Shown here one piece after another: positions 8,667 to 16,802 of a DNA stretch of 64,000 nt (positions are counted from its first letter, which is position 1; each line of letters opens with the position of its first letter). Under the pieces are notes generated by a model. The model worked only from the letters and a program-made list of their open reading frames with translations. It was not told where the DNA came from and made no database searches. Source of the stretch: Microbacteriaceae bacterium. GTDB taxonomy: Bacteria; Actinomycetota; Actinomycetes; Actinomycetales; Microbacteriaceae. A program made the position numbers and the translations under genes. The DNA lies in the NCBI GenBank assembly GCA_004297935.1, contig SCRE01000006.1:372001-436000 (forward strand). Reading direction: 5' to 3'.

Positions 8667-9449
8667 CTACTGCTGGAGTTCGGGTTCGGGACTCCAGCAC
8701 ACCGAATGCGCCTGAGGGCCTGCTGCCGGTTCGTCCGCACCGACCAGCGATCTCGGTATTCCCGTTGTGGATGTGTAGAAGAGCCGATCTCCGCCGCGCC
8801 ATTGCGGGTATCGCCCTTCCGGACCGCGAACGTAGTCGGTGCCGTCGACGACGACGATGCGCTCGCTGGGAGCCAGGCCCTGCCTGTACCACCTCTCGAC
8901 GCCGGCGACCGTGCCGCTCACGCCGATGCAGAGCTGATCGACGGTCGCGTAAAGGTCGTCGCTGCCGAACTCGAGCAGGCCTCCCGCCGCCGGAATGATC
9001 GGAATGCCAGGCGATCCAGGGTCGTCCTTCCGGTACACGGAGCCGCCGAGCGAGTACACGATTCGGCCGTCACCGTCCCATGTCGCACTGCGCAACCCCT
9101 CCGCGTCGAACACGCCGCTGGTCCGGCCGTCCTCTCTGTGCCAGACCACGGCCTCGGCCGCGGCGCTGTCACCGCGCACGAACAGCAGCTTCGCACCGTC
9201 GGCGGACCACACGGGCGGGGCGAACACCGCTGCCCCTGGCAGGATGTCCAGGATGTCGAACTTCTCGTCGGTGATCGCGATGACGACCTGCCACGGCGAC
9301 GCCGCCGCCGCGATCGCGACATACGCGAGGCCGTAACCGGCGCACGCCGTCGGGAATCGCGGATAGCCTACGGCCGGTAGACGACGAAGGGTTCCATCGC
9401 CGTCGACGACCGCAAGCTCGTGCGAATCGGCCAGCGCATGAATCAGCAA
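8667..9449 (-). CDS. TolB/WD40-like beta-propeller protein
   Basis: A 260-residue protein built of repeated beta-sheet motifs of the TolB/PD40 kind: PPVWSADGAKLLFVRGD, LRSATWDGDGRIVYSLGG, YPQWRGGDRLFYTSTTG and HSVCWSPEPE. It has no signal peptide, so it should be cytoplasmic. The start is a TTG at 9449 with GGAGG six bases upstream. The frame stays open upstream, but that part overlaps the permease in another frame and is not coding. It is the last gene of the sugar-type ABC operon (15 bases after the permease stop), so a role in sensing or processing the imported substrate is possible but unproven. Confidence 0.75.
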   Translation of the reverse strand: MLIHALADSHELAVVDGDGTLRRLPAVGYPRFPTACAGYGLAYVAIAAAASPWQVVIAITDEKFDILDILPGAAVFAPPVWSADGAKLLFVRGDSAAAEAVVWHREDGRTSGVFDAEGLRSATWDGDGRIVYSLGGSVYRKDDPGSPGIPIIPAAGGLLEFGSDDLYATVDQLCIGVSGTVAGVERWYRQGLAPSERIVVVDGTDYVRGPEGRYPQWRGGDRLFYTSTTGIPRSLVGADEPAAGPQAHSVCWSPEPELQQ

Positions 9450-9463
9450 CGCACACCTCCGGG

Positions 9464-10654
9464 CTACGCTGTCCGGTGGTTCTTCTTGCTCCGGATGTCT
9501 ATCGCCACCGCCACGATCAGGATCAGACCGCTTGCGACCATTTGATAGAAGCTGTTCACGTTCATCAAGCTCAGGCCGTTGCTGACACTGGCGATCAGGA
9601 TCGCGCCGAGCACGGCGCCGCCGACCCGTCCCACACCGCCCATGAGGCTCGTCCCACCGATCACGGCGGCCGCGATCGCATCCAGCTCCAGGAAAGGAGC
9701 ACCGTCGGGCGGCGCCCCGTTGAGCCGGCCGACCAGCACCAGGCCCGCGACCGCGTAGAGCAGGCCCATCACACAGAAGATCACGAAGACGTTTCGGGCG
9801 ACACGCACGCCACTGAGCCTGGCTGCCTCCCGGTTGCCGCCGATCGCATACAACTGCCGCCCATAGCGAGTGTCTGAGGCGAGCAGGGAGAGAACGAGGC
9901 CGACGATCGCGAGAATCGCGACCGGCACAGGCAGGCCGGGCCCGGTCGACAGGTACATCATGGCCAGCACGCCGATCGCCAGAGCGGTGAGATACTGGAT
10001 CCAATGGCGCCGCAGCGTTGCCACGGTCAGGCGGCCGGCCAGTGCCCGCACGCACACATAGATCGCGAGAAGCGCCGCGGCGAAGACGATGGTGGCCGTG
10101 GCGTCCAGCATCCCCGAGCCGATCCAGATGACACTCGGCGGCAGGCCCGAGATCGTGTTTCCGCCGGTGATCACCAGTCCGATCCCGCGAAACATCAAAA
10201 GGCCGCCCAGTGTCACCACAAACGCCGGCACCCCGATCGTCGCGACCAGGAAACCCTGCCAGATGCCGATCAAGAGGCCGACGGCAACCGCCGCCACGAG
10301 CGCGAGGACGATCGGCCAGTGCGCGTTGACCGCGAGATAGGCGAAGCTGATGGCACAAAGACCGACGGCGGAGCCGATGGAAAGGTCGATCTCCCGGGAG
10401 ACGATGACCAGGCAGACTCCGCACGCCACAATGCCCGTGATCGCGGCCTGCCGCAGAAGCACCGGAATGTTGCGAGAGGACAGGAACAGGTCATCCGTGA
10501 GGAGCTGAAACACCAGGGCGAGTGCGATGAGCACCACAACGAGCCCGTAGCGGCGCAACACCTGGAAGATCCACTCAGTGGCTTCTGCCGAGCGTTGCGA
10601 TGGTTGCCGGCGCTGGCCGGCCTGTGCCGTTTCCATCGTCTTGGACGTTTCCAT
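9464..10654 (-). CDS. Sugar ABC transporter permease (RbsC/XylH family)
   Basis: A 396-residue integral membrane protein of the ribose/xylose-type permease family. Family hallmarks are IVSREIDLSIGSAVGL, FVVTLGGLLMFRGIG and the C-terminal AIAAAVIGGTSLMGGVGRV. About ten hydrophobic segments can be counted. The fused-looking middle section (RALAGRLTVATLRRHWIQYL) resembles the longer XylH type rather than RbsC. It follows the ATPase gene at once (ATPase stop at 10657, ATG at 10654). An in-frame second ATG at 10636 is possible. Partners are the ATPase and the binding protein upstream in the same operon. Confidence 0.93.
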   Translation of the reverse strand: METSKTMETAQAGQRRQPSQRSAEATEWIFQVLRRYGLVVVLIALALVFQLLTDDLFLSSRNIPVLLRQAAITGIVACGVCLVIVSREIDLSIGSAVGLCAISFAYLAVNAHWPIVLALVAAVAVGLLIGIWQGFLVATIGVPAFVVTLGGLLMFRGIGLVITGGNTISGLPPSVIWIGSGMLDATATIVFAAALLAIYVCVRALAGRLTVATLRRHWIQYLTALAIGVLAMMYLSTGPGLPVPVAILAIVGLVLSLLASDTRYGRQLYAIGGNREAARLSGVRVARNVFVIFCVMGLLYAVAGLVLVGRLNGAPPDGAPFLELDAIAAAVIGGTSLMGGVGRVGGAVLGAILIASVSNGLSLMNVNSFYQMVASGLILIVAVAIDIRSKKNHRTA

Positions 10655-10656
10655 CG

Positions 10657-12246
10657 TCAAACCTCGCTTCTCTGGGCATCGGCTTTGCCGCGTTCGACCG
10701 GGTCGTCGGCCGACGACGCGGCTTTCACCAGGTCCTCGACCGCAGCTTCTCCTGCGTCGTATGACGCCACGAGTGCGCCGTCGCGCATCACGAGGATGCG
10801 GTGGGCGACTTCCACGAGTTCTTCGGCTTCCGAGCTGACCCACACGACGGCTATCCCGCCGGCGGCGAGCTTTAGCAACGTGGCATGCAGGTCGGCCTTC
10901 GCCCCGACGTCGACGCCGCGCGTCGGTTCATCCAGGAGCAGAAGCCGAGGCTTCGTCGCCAGCGCGCGGGCGAGCATCGCCTTCTGCTGGTTGCCACCAC
11001 TGAGCGTGACGACCGGTTGCGGCAGCATCCGTTCCGGCAAGCCGACGGAGAGAGCCTGTTCTCGCGCGAATGACTCCTCTCTGCCTTTGTGGGGAACCGT
11101 ACCGCGGGAGACCGCTCCGAGCGCGGGGAGCGTGACGTTCTCGGTCGTCGACATCCACGGCTGAATGCCCAACTCCTTGCGATCCTCAGACACCAGGGCG
11201 ATGCCCGCGCGCACCGCGGCGCTCGGTGAACGCGGGTTGATCGATCGCCCGTCCAGCGTGAACGTGCCCTGTCCGGCTTTCGCGCCGAACAGGCTCATCA
11301 ACAGCTCGGTGCGCCCTGAACCCACGGCGCCGTAGATTCCCAGGATCTGCCCTTCGTCCACGGAAAGCCGAACGCCGTGCACGGCCGGGTCGCTGGCGCT
11401 CACGGGGGCGACGGACCAGTTGTCCAGGGCCATGACGACCGCGCGTGCGTCCATCGCGTCGTTCGAACGGCTCGGCCGGATCGTCCCGGAGTCCTGCCCC
11501 AGCATGGACTGCACGACGGTGTCGCGATCCGCCTTGGCGATCGGGGTGTCCAGCACCACCTGCCCGTCGCGAAAGACCACGACATGATCGGCCAATCGCT
11601 GGAGCTCGTCGAGTCGGTGAGAGATGTACATGATGCCGACCCCGGCCTCGCGCAGTTCGGCCAGCCGGGTGAACAGTGCCTCGCTCTCCGACGTGCTCAG
11701 CGACGAGGTCGGCTCGTCGAGGATCAGGATGCGTGCCCGCCTGCTGACCGCGCGCGCGATCTCCAGCATCTGCTGGTGTCCCACGCTCAGTTCTCCCGCC
11801 GGCACGTCCAGCGGGAGGTCCAGTCCGACCTTCGACAACATGGACCGTGCGTGCGATGCCACGCGGTCGTGGCGGATGACACCGAGCCGGGTCGGCTCGG
11901 CGCCGATCATCAGGTTCTCTGCGACGGTGAGCGTCGGGCAGACCGTCAGCTCCTGTTGCACGACGGCGATGCCCAGCTGCTCGGCCTCACGGGGGCTGCG
12001 GATGCGGACGACCTCGCCGGCCAATCGAACCGTTCCGGAGTAGAGTCCGTGCGGGTACACCCCGGTGATGATCTTCACCATGGTGGATTTCCCCGCGCCG
12101 TTCTGACCGGCCAGTGCCATGCACTCGCCGGAATGCAGCGCCATCGACACGTTTTGGAGCGCGTGGGTGGCACCGAACCGGATCTCGATGTCGCTCAGCT
12201 GGAGGAGAGGGGGGTGCAGCACCGTGCCCGTCGCGCTCATCGTCAC
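10657..12246 (-). CDS. Sugar ABC transporter ATPase, two-domain (RbsA/XylG family)
   Basis: A 529-residue protein with two tandem ABC domains. The first has Walker A GQNGAGKST, signature LSVGHQQM and Walker B ILILDEPTSSL. The second has a degenerate Walker A (GAVGSGRTE), typical of this family, signature LSGGNQQK and Walker B LLLLDEPTRGVD. It energises import of a sugar-like substrate from the cytoplasmic face. The start ATG (12246) is 17 bases after the binding protein stop; a second ATG lies two codons later. The length is normal for RbsA/XylG proteins. Confidence 0.94.
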   Translation of the reverse strand: MTMSATGTVLHPPLLQLSDIEIRFGATHALQNVSMALHSGECMALAGQNGAGKSTMVKIITGVYPHGLYSGTVRLAGEVVRIRSPREAEQLGIAVVQQELTVCPTLTVAENLMIGAEPTRLGVIRHDRVASHARSMLSKVGLDLPLDVPAGELSVGHQQMLEIARAVSRRARILILDEPTSSLSTSESEALFTRLAELREAGVGIMYISHRLDELQRLADHVVVFRDGQVVLDTPIAKADRDTVVQSMLGQDSGTIRPSRSNDAMDARAVVMALDNWSVAPVSASDPAVHGVRLSVDEGQILGIYGAVGSGRTELLMSLFGAKAGQGTFTLDGRSINPRSPSAAVRAGIALVSEDRKELGIQPWMSTTENVTLPALGAVSRGTVPHKGREESFAREQALSVGLPERMLPQPVVTLSGGNQQKAMLARALATKPRLLLLDEPTRGVDVGAKADLHATLLKLAAGGIAVVWVSSEAEELVEVAHRILVMRDGALVASYDAGEAAVEDLVKAASSADDPVERGKADAQRSEV

Positions 12247-12263
12247 TGCCTCTCGAACGGGTG

Positions 12264-13364
12264 TCAGGAGGTCACGAAGACGTCATCGGGTGCGAGCCAG
12301 GAGGTCTCCTCCAAAAACGACTTCATGCCATCTTTCCTGACAGCGATGGCTTTGATCTGGGCGCCCGGCACCTTCTTGAAACCGTTGTCCAGGCTCGCAT
12401 CGCTGGTGGGTTTCTTCTTGGACGCGAGAGCCGCCGCGGCATCGACAGCCTTGCCTGCCATCGTCTTGATCGGCGTGAACGCGCTCATCGCGACATCGCC
12501 TTTCACGATCGCCTGCGCAACCTCCTTGAAGACATCCTCGCCGCCGATCCAGGTCTTGCCGAGCAGTCCGGCGCTGGCCAGGGCGGGAAGGGCGGACACG
12601 ATGAATCCGTCGTAGTTGCACAGCAGTGCATCGATCTTGTTGCCTGTCGTGGCGAGGGCATCCTCGATCTGCGCCAGGCCCTTCGCCGGGTCCCAGGCTT
12701 GGTGATAGCGCTGAGAGACCACGGTGATGTCCCCCGAGTCGACATACGGCTTGAGCACGTCGAGATTGCCCTGTGTCTTCTGCTGGGCGATGTCGACTCC
12801 GCCTTCGCCGCTGACGATGACGTAATTGCCCTTCGGCACGTCCTTGACGGCCATTTCCGCCTGCAGGGCTCCAACGGCGATGTTGTCACGCGCGATCCAG
12901 AAGTCGATGTCGGCGTCCTGAATGACCGAGTTGTACGAGATCACGGGAACACCGGCGGCCTTGGCCGCTGCGACAGACGGTGCGGAGGCCTTCACGTCGA
13001 TCGGCGAGAGGATGAGAACGTCGATGTTCTGTGCCAGCAGGTTCTCGACCTGGCTCGCTTGCAGCCTGGTGTCGTCGTTCGCGGCCTGCACGACGACCTT
13101 CATCCCCTGTTCCTTCGCCGCGGCCTCGATGTACTCGCGGTCGAGCTGCCACCTGCGCTGAGCGAGGGTGCCGAGGCTGAAGCCGATCACGGCGCCCTTC
13201 GCGGCATCCCCGGCACCGCCCTTGCCCTTGTCGTCTGTGGCGCAGGCGGACAGGAGCAGCGGAAGGCCTGCCATTGTCAGTCCGCCGATCAGCCCGGCCT
13301 TGATTACGTTTCGGCGGGACATTCCGGTGTCGGTCGCTGTCTGAGAAAACGATTGTTCGAGCAT
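12264..13364 (-). CDS. Sugar ABC transporter substrate-binding lipoprotein (XylF/RbsB type)
   Basis: A 366-residue lipoprotein. The N-terminus has a twin-arginine-like SRRNVIKAG at residues 16-24 and a lipobox ending at C41 (LLLSAC). The mature part is a periplasmic-binding-protein-4 domain with VIGFSLGTLAQRRW, NIDVLILSPIDVKA, VPVISYNSVIQDADIDFWI and IDALLCNYDGFIVSAL, closest to xylose-type binding proteins. Start ATG 13364 follows GAGGAG. It is the first gene of the importer operon. The promoter (TTGACG, 17 bp, TATGGT) carries a LacI-type operator just after the -10, shared with the catabolic operon on the other strand, so the ligand is probably that operon's substrate rather than plain xylose. 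Confidence 0.9.
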   Translation of the reverse strand: MLEQSFSQTATDTGMSRRNVIKAGLIGGLTMAGLPLLLSACATDDKGKGGAGDAAKGAVIGFSLGTLAQRRWQLDREYIEAAAKEQGMKVVVQAANDDTRLQASQVENLLAQNIDVLILSPIDVKASAPSVAAAKAAGVPVISYNSVIQDADIDFWIARDNIAVGALQAEMAVKDVPKGNYVIVSGEGGVDIAQQKTQGNLDVLKPYVDSGDITVVSQRYHQAWDPAKGLAQIEDALATTGNKIDALLCNYDGFIVSALPALASAGLLGKTWIGGEDVFKEVAQAIVKGDVAMSAFTPIKTMAGKAVDAAAALASKKKPTSDASLDNGFKKVPGAQIKAIAVRKDGMKSFLEETSWLAPDDVFVTS

Positions 13365-13402
13365 GATGACTCCTCGAGTCTGAGTGAGTTGTTGCACAGT
13401 TC

Positions 13403-13447
13403 CGAAATCGATTGCACTACCATATCGCGGCTAGAGCGCGACGTCAA
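13403..13447 (-). promoter_or_regulatory. Promoter with LacI-type operator for the importer operon
   Basis: On the minus strand, TTGACG (13442-13447) is followed by exactly 17 bases and TATGGT (13419-13424), a near-consensus promoter. The operator GCAATCGATT-core lies just downstream at 13403-13416 and matches 12 of 14 bases of the palindrome TGCAATCGATTGCA. The same promoter/operator layout is present at 16722-16783. Confidence 0.75.
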
Positions 13448-13850
13448 TGAAAATCCTCGGAGATCCGACAAGAGCTTTAGTTCATCTTGATATCCCTATC
13501 TGACCAGGAAATTTGCAAAAACCCGTCGCCATAGCATCGTGCGCGTGGCTCGGAATTCGATCGGGCATGGAGGCTCCGTTCCTGGAGATCTTGAGTATGC
13601 AAAGCATTTCTTAGCGAAGACATTGCACTCGATGCGCGCGGCAGCCGTGGCAATGGAATACGGTGAGTATGCACGATCGGGCCGATGATCATGTGTGAAT
13701 ATGCCGCATGTGTCACGGTGAACGCCTCGCGATCGACCGGCGCGATCTCGGCGAAAGCGATTGCGTTGCTGTCGTTGCGACGTGTCAGAGGAGCAGCGCA
13801 GAAATCCTTTGCCTGCTAAACTCTGACGTGCGATCAGCAGGGAGCTTCTC
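13448..13850. other. Intergenic stretch, nothing recognised
   Basis: About 400 bases between the importer promoter and the lacI start. Short open frames on the minus strand have no start site or motif that supports them. An upstream part of the lacI promoter must lie near the right end. I see no RNA gene or repeat here. Confidence 0.4.
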
Positions 13851-14879
13851 ATGGGGGACAAACCGGTAACGCTTCAGGAGGTCGCACGACGCGCCGGAGT
13901 TCATCCTTCAACGGTGTCGCGCGCGCTCAATTCAGGCGGAGCGCAGCATCTCGGTGCCGAAACCGTGCAGCGGGTGAAATCCATCGCTGCGGAGCTCGGC
14001 TACGAGCCCAACCCCTGGGCGCGTAACCTGCGCACCCGCCGCAGCCGGATGCTCGGTCTCGTGATCCCCCGCCTCAAAGACGTCGTGCTCGCCGACATAT
14101 TCGAGTCGGCAGAGGATCGCGCTCGGGAACGCGGCTATCAGGCGGTCACGGCCAGTAGCCGCGACGACCCCGGCGTTCAGGAGACCGTCGTGCAGCGGCT
14201 ACTCGATCAGCGCGTCGACGGATTTGTGCTCGCCACTCCCCGAATCGACGATCCCATCCTCGATCAGCTGAGCGGCCGGAACGTGCCGTTCGTGCTCGTC
14301 AATCGTACGAGTGGGCGATATCCGTGTGTTCGTGGAGACGACGAGCTCGGTGGGTATCTCGCGACACAGCACCTTCTCAAGCAGGGACATCGGCGCGTGG
14401 GGATCGTGGCGGGGCCCTTGAATGTGAGCACATCGGCCGGCCGGCTTGCCGGGTATCGGCGCGCGCATGCCGAACATCAGCTCGAGGTGGATGAGTCGCT
14501 CATCGTCGAGGCCGCCGACTTTGCCGCGGAATCGGGCGCCACGGCCGCCGGTCGGCTGCTCTCACGCCGGGATGCGCCATCGGCGCTGTTCTGCTTCAAC
14601 GACTCCCTGGCGATCGGCGCGATGTCCGTTGCACGCGACCTCGGCCTCGACATCCCGACCGACCTCGCCGTCGTCGGATTCAATGACACCGGAACGGCGG
14701 CGCTGCTACCCGTTCCACTCACGAGCGTGTTCCTTCCACTCGGGATCATGGGCAGGGAGGCCGTCGACATGCTGCTGGCGATGATCGACGGGGAGGATCC
14801 GACGTCCGTGGTGCACGCTCCCCGGCTGACCGCTCGAAGCACGTCGGCGCACAAGATCGGAACGACCGCATCCGATTGA
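13851..14879 (+). CDS. LacI-family transcriptional regulator
   Basis: A 342-residue LacI/GalR regulator. The N-terminal helix-turn-helix is VTLQEVARRAGVHPSTVSRA (residues 6-25), then the hinge-helix region NPWARNLRTRRSRMLGLVIP, then a type-1 periplasmic-binding-like effector domain. It starts at ATG 13851 with GGGAGC upstream. It sits between the importer operon on one strand and the catabolic operon on the other, and the -35 box of the next promoter overlaps its own stop codon. It is the most likely binder of the four TGCAATCGATTGCA-type sites. The second LacI protein at 22788-23867 is clearly related and cannot be excluded. Confidence 0.93.
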   Translation: MGDKPVTLQEVARRAGVHPSTVSRALNSGGAQHLGAETVQRVKSIAAELGYEPNPWARNLRTRRSRMLGLVIPRLKDVVLADIFESAEDRARERGYQAVTASSRDDPGVQETVVQRLLDQRVDGFVLATPRIDDPILDQLSGRNVPFVLVNRTSGRYPCVRGDDELGGYLATQHLLKQGHRRVGIVAGPLNVSTSAGRLAGYRRAHAEHQLEVDESLIVEAADFAAESGATAAGRLLSRRDAPSALFCFNDSLAIGAMSVARDLGLDIPTDLAVVGFNDTGTAALLPVPLTSVFLPLGIMGREAVDMLLAMIDGEDPTSVVHAPRLTARSTSAHKIGTTASD

Positions 14880-14904
14880 CACGTGCAATCGTTTGTGTGA
14901 CGCT
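14876..14904 (+). promoter_or_regulatory. Promoter with LacI-type operator for the amidohydrolase gene
   Basis: TTGACA (14876-14881) overlaps the lacI stop codon. A spacer of 17 bases leads to a weak -10, GACGCT (14899-14904). The operator TGCAATCGTTTGTG (14884-14897) fills the spacer and matches 11 of 14 bases of the palindrome. Binding there would block RNA polymerase directly. Confidence 0.6.
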
Positions 14905-14927
14905 GATGGTTCCACAGGGAGGTTCAC

Positions 14928-16691
14928 GTGTACGAAGACGATGTGCGCTCGTCGCGAGCGTTGGCCGATGCCGCGGGAGGCGGCCGCGAACTCGACCTCG
15001 CGATCGTCGGCGGAATGCTTCTGGATGTCTACCGGGGCCGATGGCTGCGCGGTGATCTTGGAATCTACCGTGGTCGCGTCGCGTCGTTCGGCGGGCACGG
15101 CCTCACGGCCCGTGAGGTCATCGATGCGGCCGGAAAATGGGTCGTCCCGGGATTCTTCGAATCCCATTACCACGCGGGAGGGACCCACCTCTCCCCACGA
15201 CGACTGGCCGAAGAGTTCCTCCGCCGGGGAACCACGTCGTCCGTCTGCGACTTCCAGGAGTTCTATGTGGTCGGCGGCCGCGATGCCGCACGCGAGGCGA
15301 TCGACGAGAGCCGCGCCGCGGGGCTCAGGCTCTTCTACCTGCTGCCCACCCAGCACTTCGTGCTGAACGCGTTGGCGCATCCGCAGCGGCACATGCCCAT
15401 CGAGGACATGACGGCCATGCTCGACTGGCCGGAGACGGTCGCCATCAACGAACCGCCGCCCGGCCCGGTCATGAACGATGAGTCCGACATCCTGAGCATC
15501 GTGTCAGCGACGTTCGCTAAGGGAAAGATGTTCGCGGGTCATGCGCCGTCGATGACCGGGCCAGAACTCCAGGCGTACATCTCCACCGGCGCCAGTTCGG
15601 ATCACGAATCGCGCAGTGCCGAGGAGGCATGGCAGAAGCTGGCTCTGGGCATGCGGGTCATGATGCGCCATGGGTCGGCCGCTCCGGACATGGAGCAGCT
15701 GATCGAGCTCGCGCGGGAGCATCCGCTCGCCAGCCGTTACATGATGCTGGTCAGTGACGAGATCGACCCCAACGACCTCATCGACGTCGGTCACCTCGAT
15801 GAGAAACTCCGCCGGGCGATCGCCGCGGGCGTCGATCCCGTCGTCGCGTTGCAGATGGTGACCATCAACCCGGCCGAGTACTACAGGATCGACCACCAGA
15901 TCGGATCGCTGGCACCCGGCCGCTTCGCGGATGCCGTGATCCTCGACGACCTGGAGAGTGTGTCGATCTCCGCCGTCGTTTCGCAGGGTGTTCCCGTGGC
16001 CGCGGAACGCGCAAGGCGTGAGCCGGTCGGCAACGCGCGATTGGGGCATCCGCTGACCTTCGGCCGGCCGGTGTCGGCGGAGGACTTCGTCGTGCCCGCG
16101 ACGGGTGCCAGTGCCCGGGTTCGCGCCATCGCGATCGAGGAGGGCAGCCTGCTCTCGCAGTGTCAGGTCGTCCCCGTGCCTGTCGTGGCTGGGAATGCGC
16201 GACCGGATGCTGAGCAGGACATCGCGAAACTCGCCATCGTCGAGCGGACGGCCGCCCCTGACTTCCGGGCCACCGGCTTCACCCGCGGGTTCGGGTTGCG
16301 CAGCGGCGCGGTTGCCACGACGTACGCTCACAGCTTCTACAACCTGCTGGTCGTCGGCACGGACGAGGCGCTCATGGCGGTCGCGGCGAACACGCTCGCA
16401 GAGCTCGGCGGTGGCGTTGTCGTGGTCGATGGCGATGGTCGGGTGATCCATACCTGGGAACTCCCGCTGGTGGGAATCTTCTCGGACGAGAACATCGAGC
16501 GGGTGCGTGAGGACTTCAACCGCACGAATCAGGCTATTCGCGAACTCGGATGCCCGTTCGCGTCTCCACTGCTGGCGCTCAGCTTCGTGGCTCTGCCCAC
16601 CATTCCCGAACTCGGGATGACCCACGCCGGACTGTACGACGTGTCCGCCCAGCGCTTCGTGGACGTGGTGGTCGCAGCAAGCGAACCCTGA
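14928..16691 (+). CDS. Amidohydrolase related to adenine deaminase
   Basis: A 587-residue metal-dependent hydrolase with the full layout of Ade-type adenine deaminases: N-terminal composite domain, amidohydrolase barrel and a C-terminal domain. Metal-ligand positions appear intact: HxH (H80, H82), E175, H205 in GHAPSMTG, H226 in SSDHES and D277 in LVSDEID. DHESRSAEEAW and INPAEYYRID also match the family. The usual DAHVHIESS segment reads ESHYHAGGTHL, so the substrate pocket may differ. The GTG start at 14928 is preceded by AGGGAGG. With HyuAB, RraA-like and FAH genes downstream it probably deaminates or ring-opens the pathway substrate rather than serving purine salvage. That is inference. 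Confidence 0.82.
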   Translation: MYEDDVRSSRALADAAGGGRELDLAIVGGMLLDVYRGRWLRGDLGIYRGRVASFGGHGLTAREVIDAAGKWVVPGFFESHYHAGGTHLSPRRLAEEFLRRGTTSSVCDFQEFYVVGGRDAAREAIDESRAAGLRLFYLLPTQHFVLNALAHPQRHMPIEDMTAMLDWPETVAINEPPPGPVMNDESDILSIVSATFAKGKMFAGHAPSMTGPELQAYISTGASSDHESRSAEEAWQKLALGMRVMMRHGSAAPDMEQLIELAREHPLASRYMMLVSDEIDPNDLIDVGHLDEKLRRAIAAGVDPVVALQMVTINPAEYYRIDHQIGSLAPGRFADAVILDDLESVSISAVVSQGVPVAAERARREPVGNARLGHPLTFGRPVSAEDFVVPATGASARVRAIAIEEGSLLSQCQVVPVPVVAGNARPDAEQDIAKLAIVERTAAPDFRATGFTRGFGLRSGAVATTYAHSFYNLLVVGTDEALMAVAANTLAELGGGVVVVDGDGRVIHTWELPLVGIFSDENIERVREDFNRTNQAIRELGCPFASPLLALSFVALPTIPELGMTHAGLYDVSAQRFVDVVVAASEP

Positions 16692-16721
16692 TCGGCCTCG
16701 GCGCATCTTTCTCCGCCTCGC

Positions 16722-16783
16722 TTGACACCCCGGCGCACCTCGGCTACGGTAGCGTGCAATCGATTGGCGTGCAATCGATTGGC
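16722..16783 (+). promoter_or_regulatory. Promoter with two tandem LacI-type operators for hyuA
   Basis: TTGACA (16722-16727), a 17-base spacer and TACGGT (16745-16750) form a strong promoter. Directly after it a 15-base unit, GTGCAATCGATTGGC, is repeated twice without a gap (16754-16768 and 16769-16783). Each holds a 12-of-14 match to TGCAATCGATTGCA. hyuA starts 19 bases further on. Confidence 0.82.
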
Positions 16784-16802
16784 AGGCCTCGAAGGGGAAC
16801 CC

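Noticed and set aside
9450-10424. Upstream extension of the beta-propeller frame
   Set aside because: It overlaps the full permease gene in another frame and lacks the propeller pattern; a TTG start with GGAGG sits right at the propeller.
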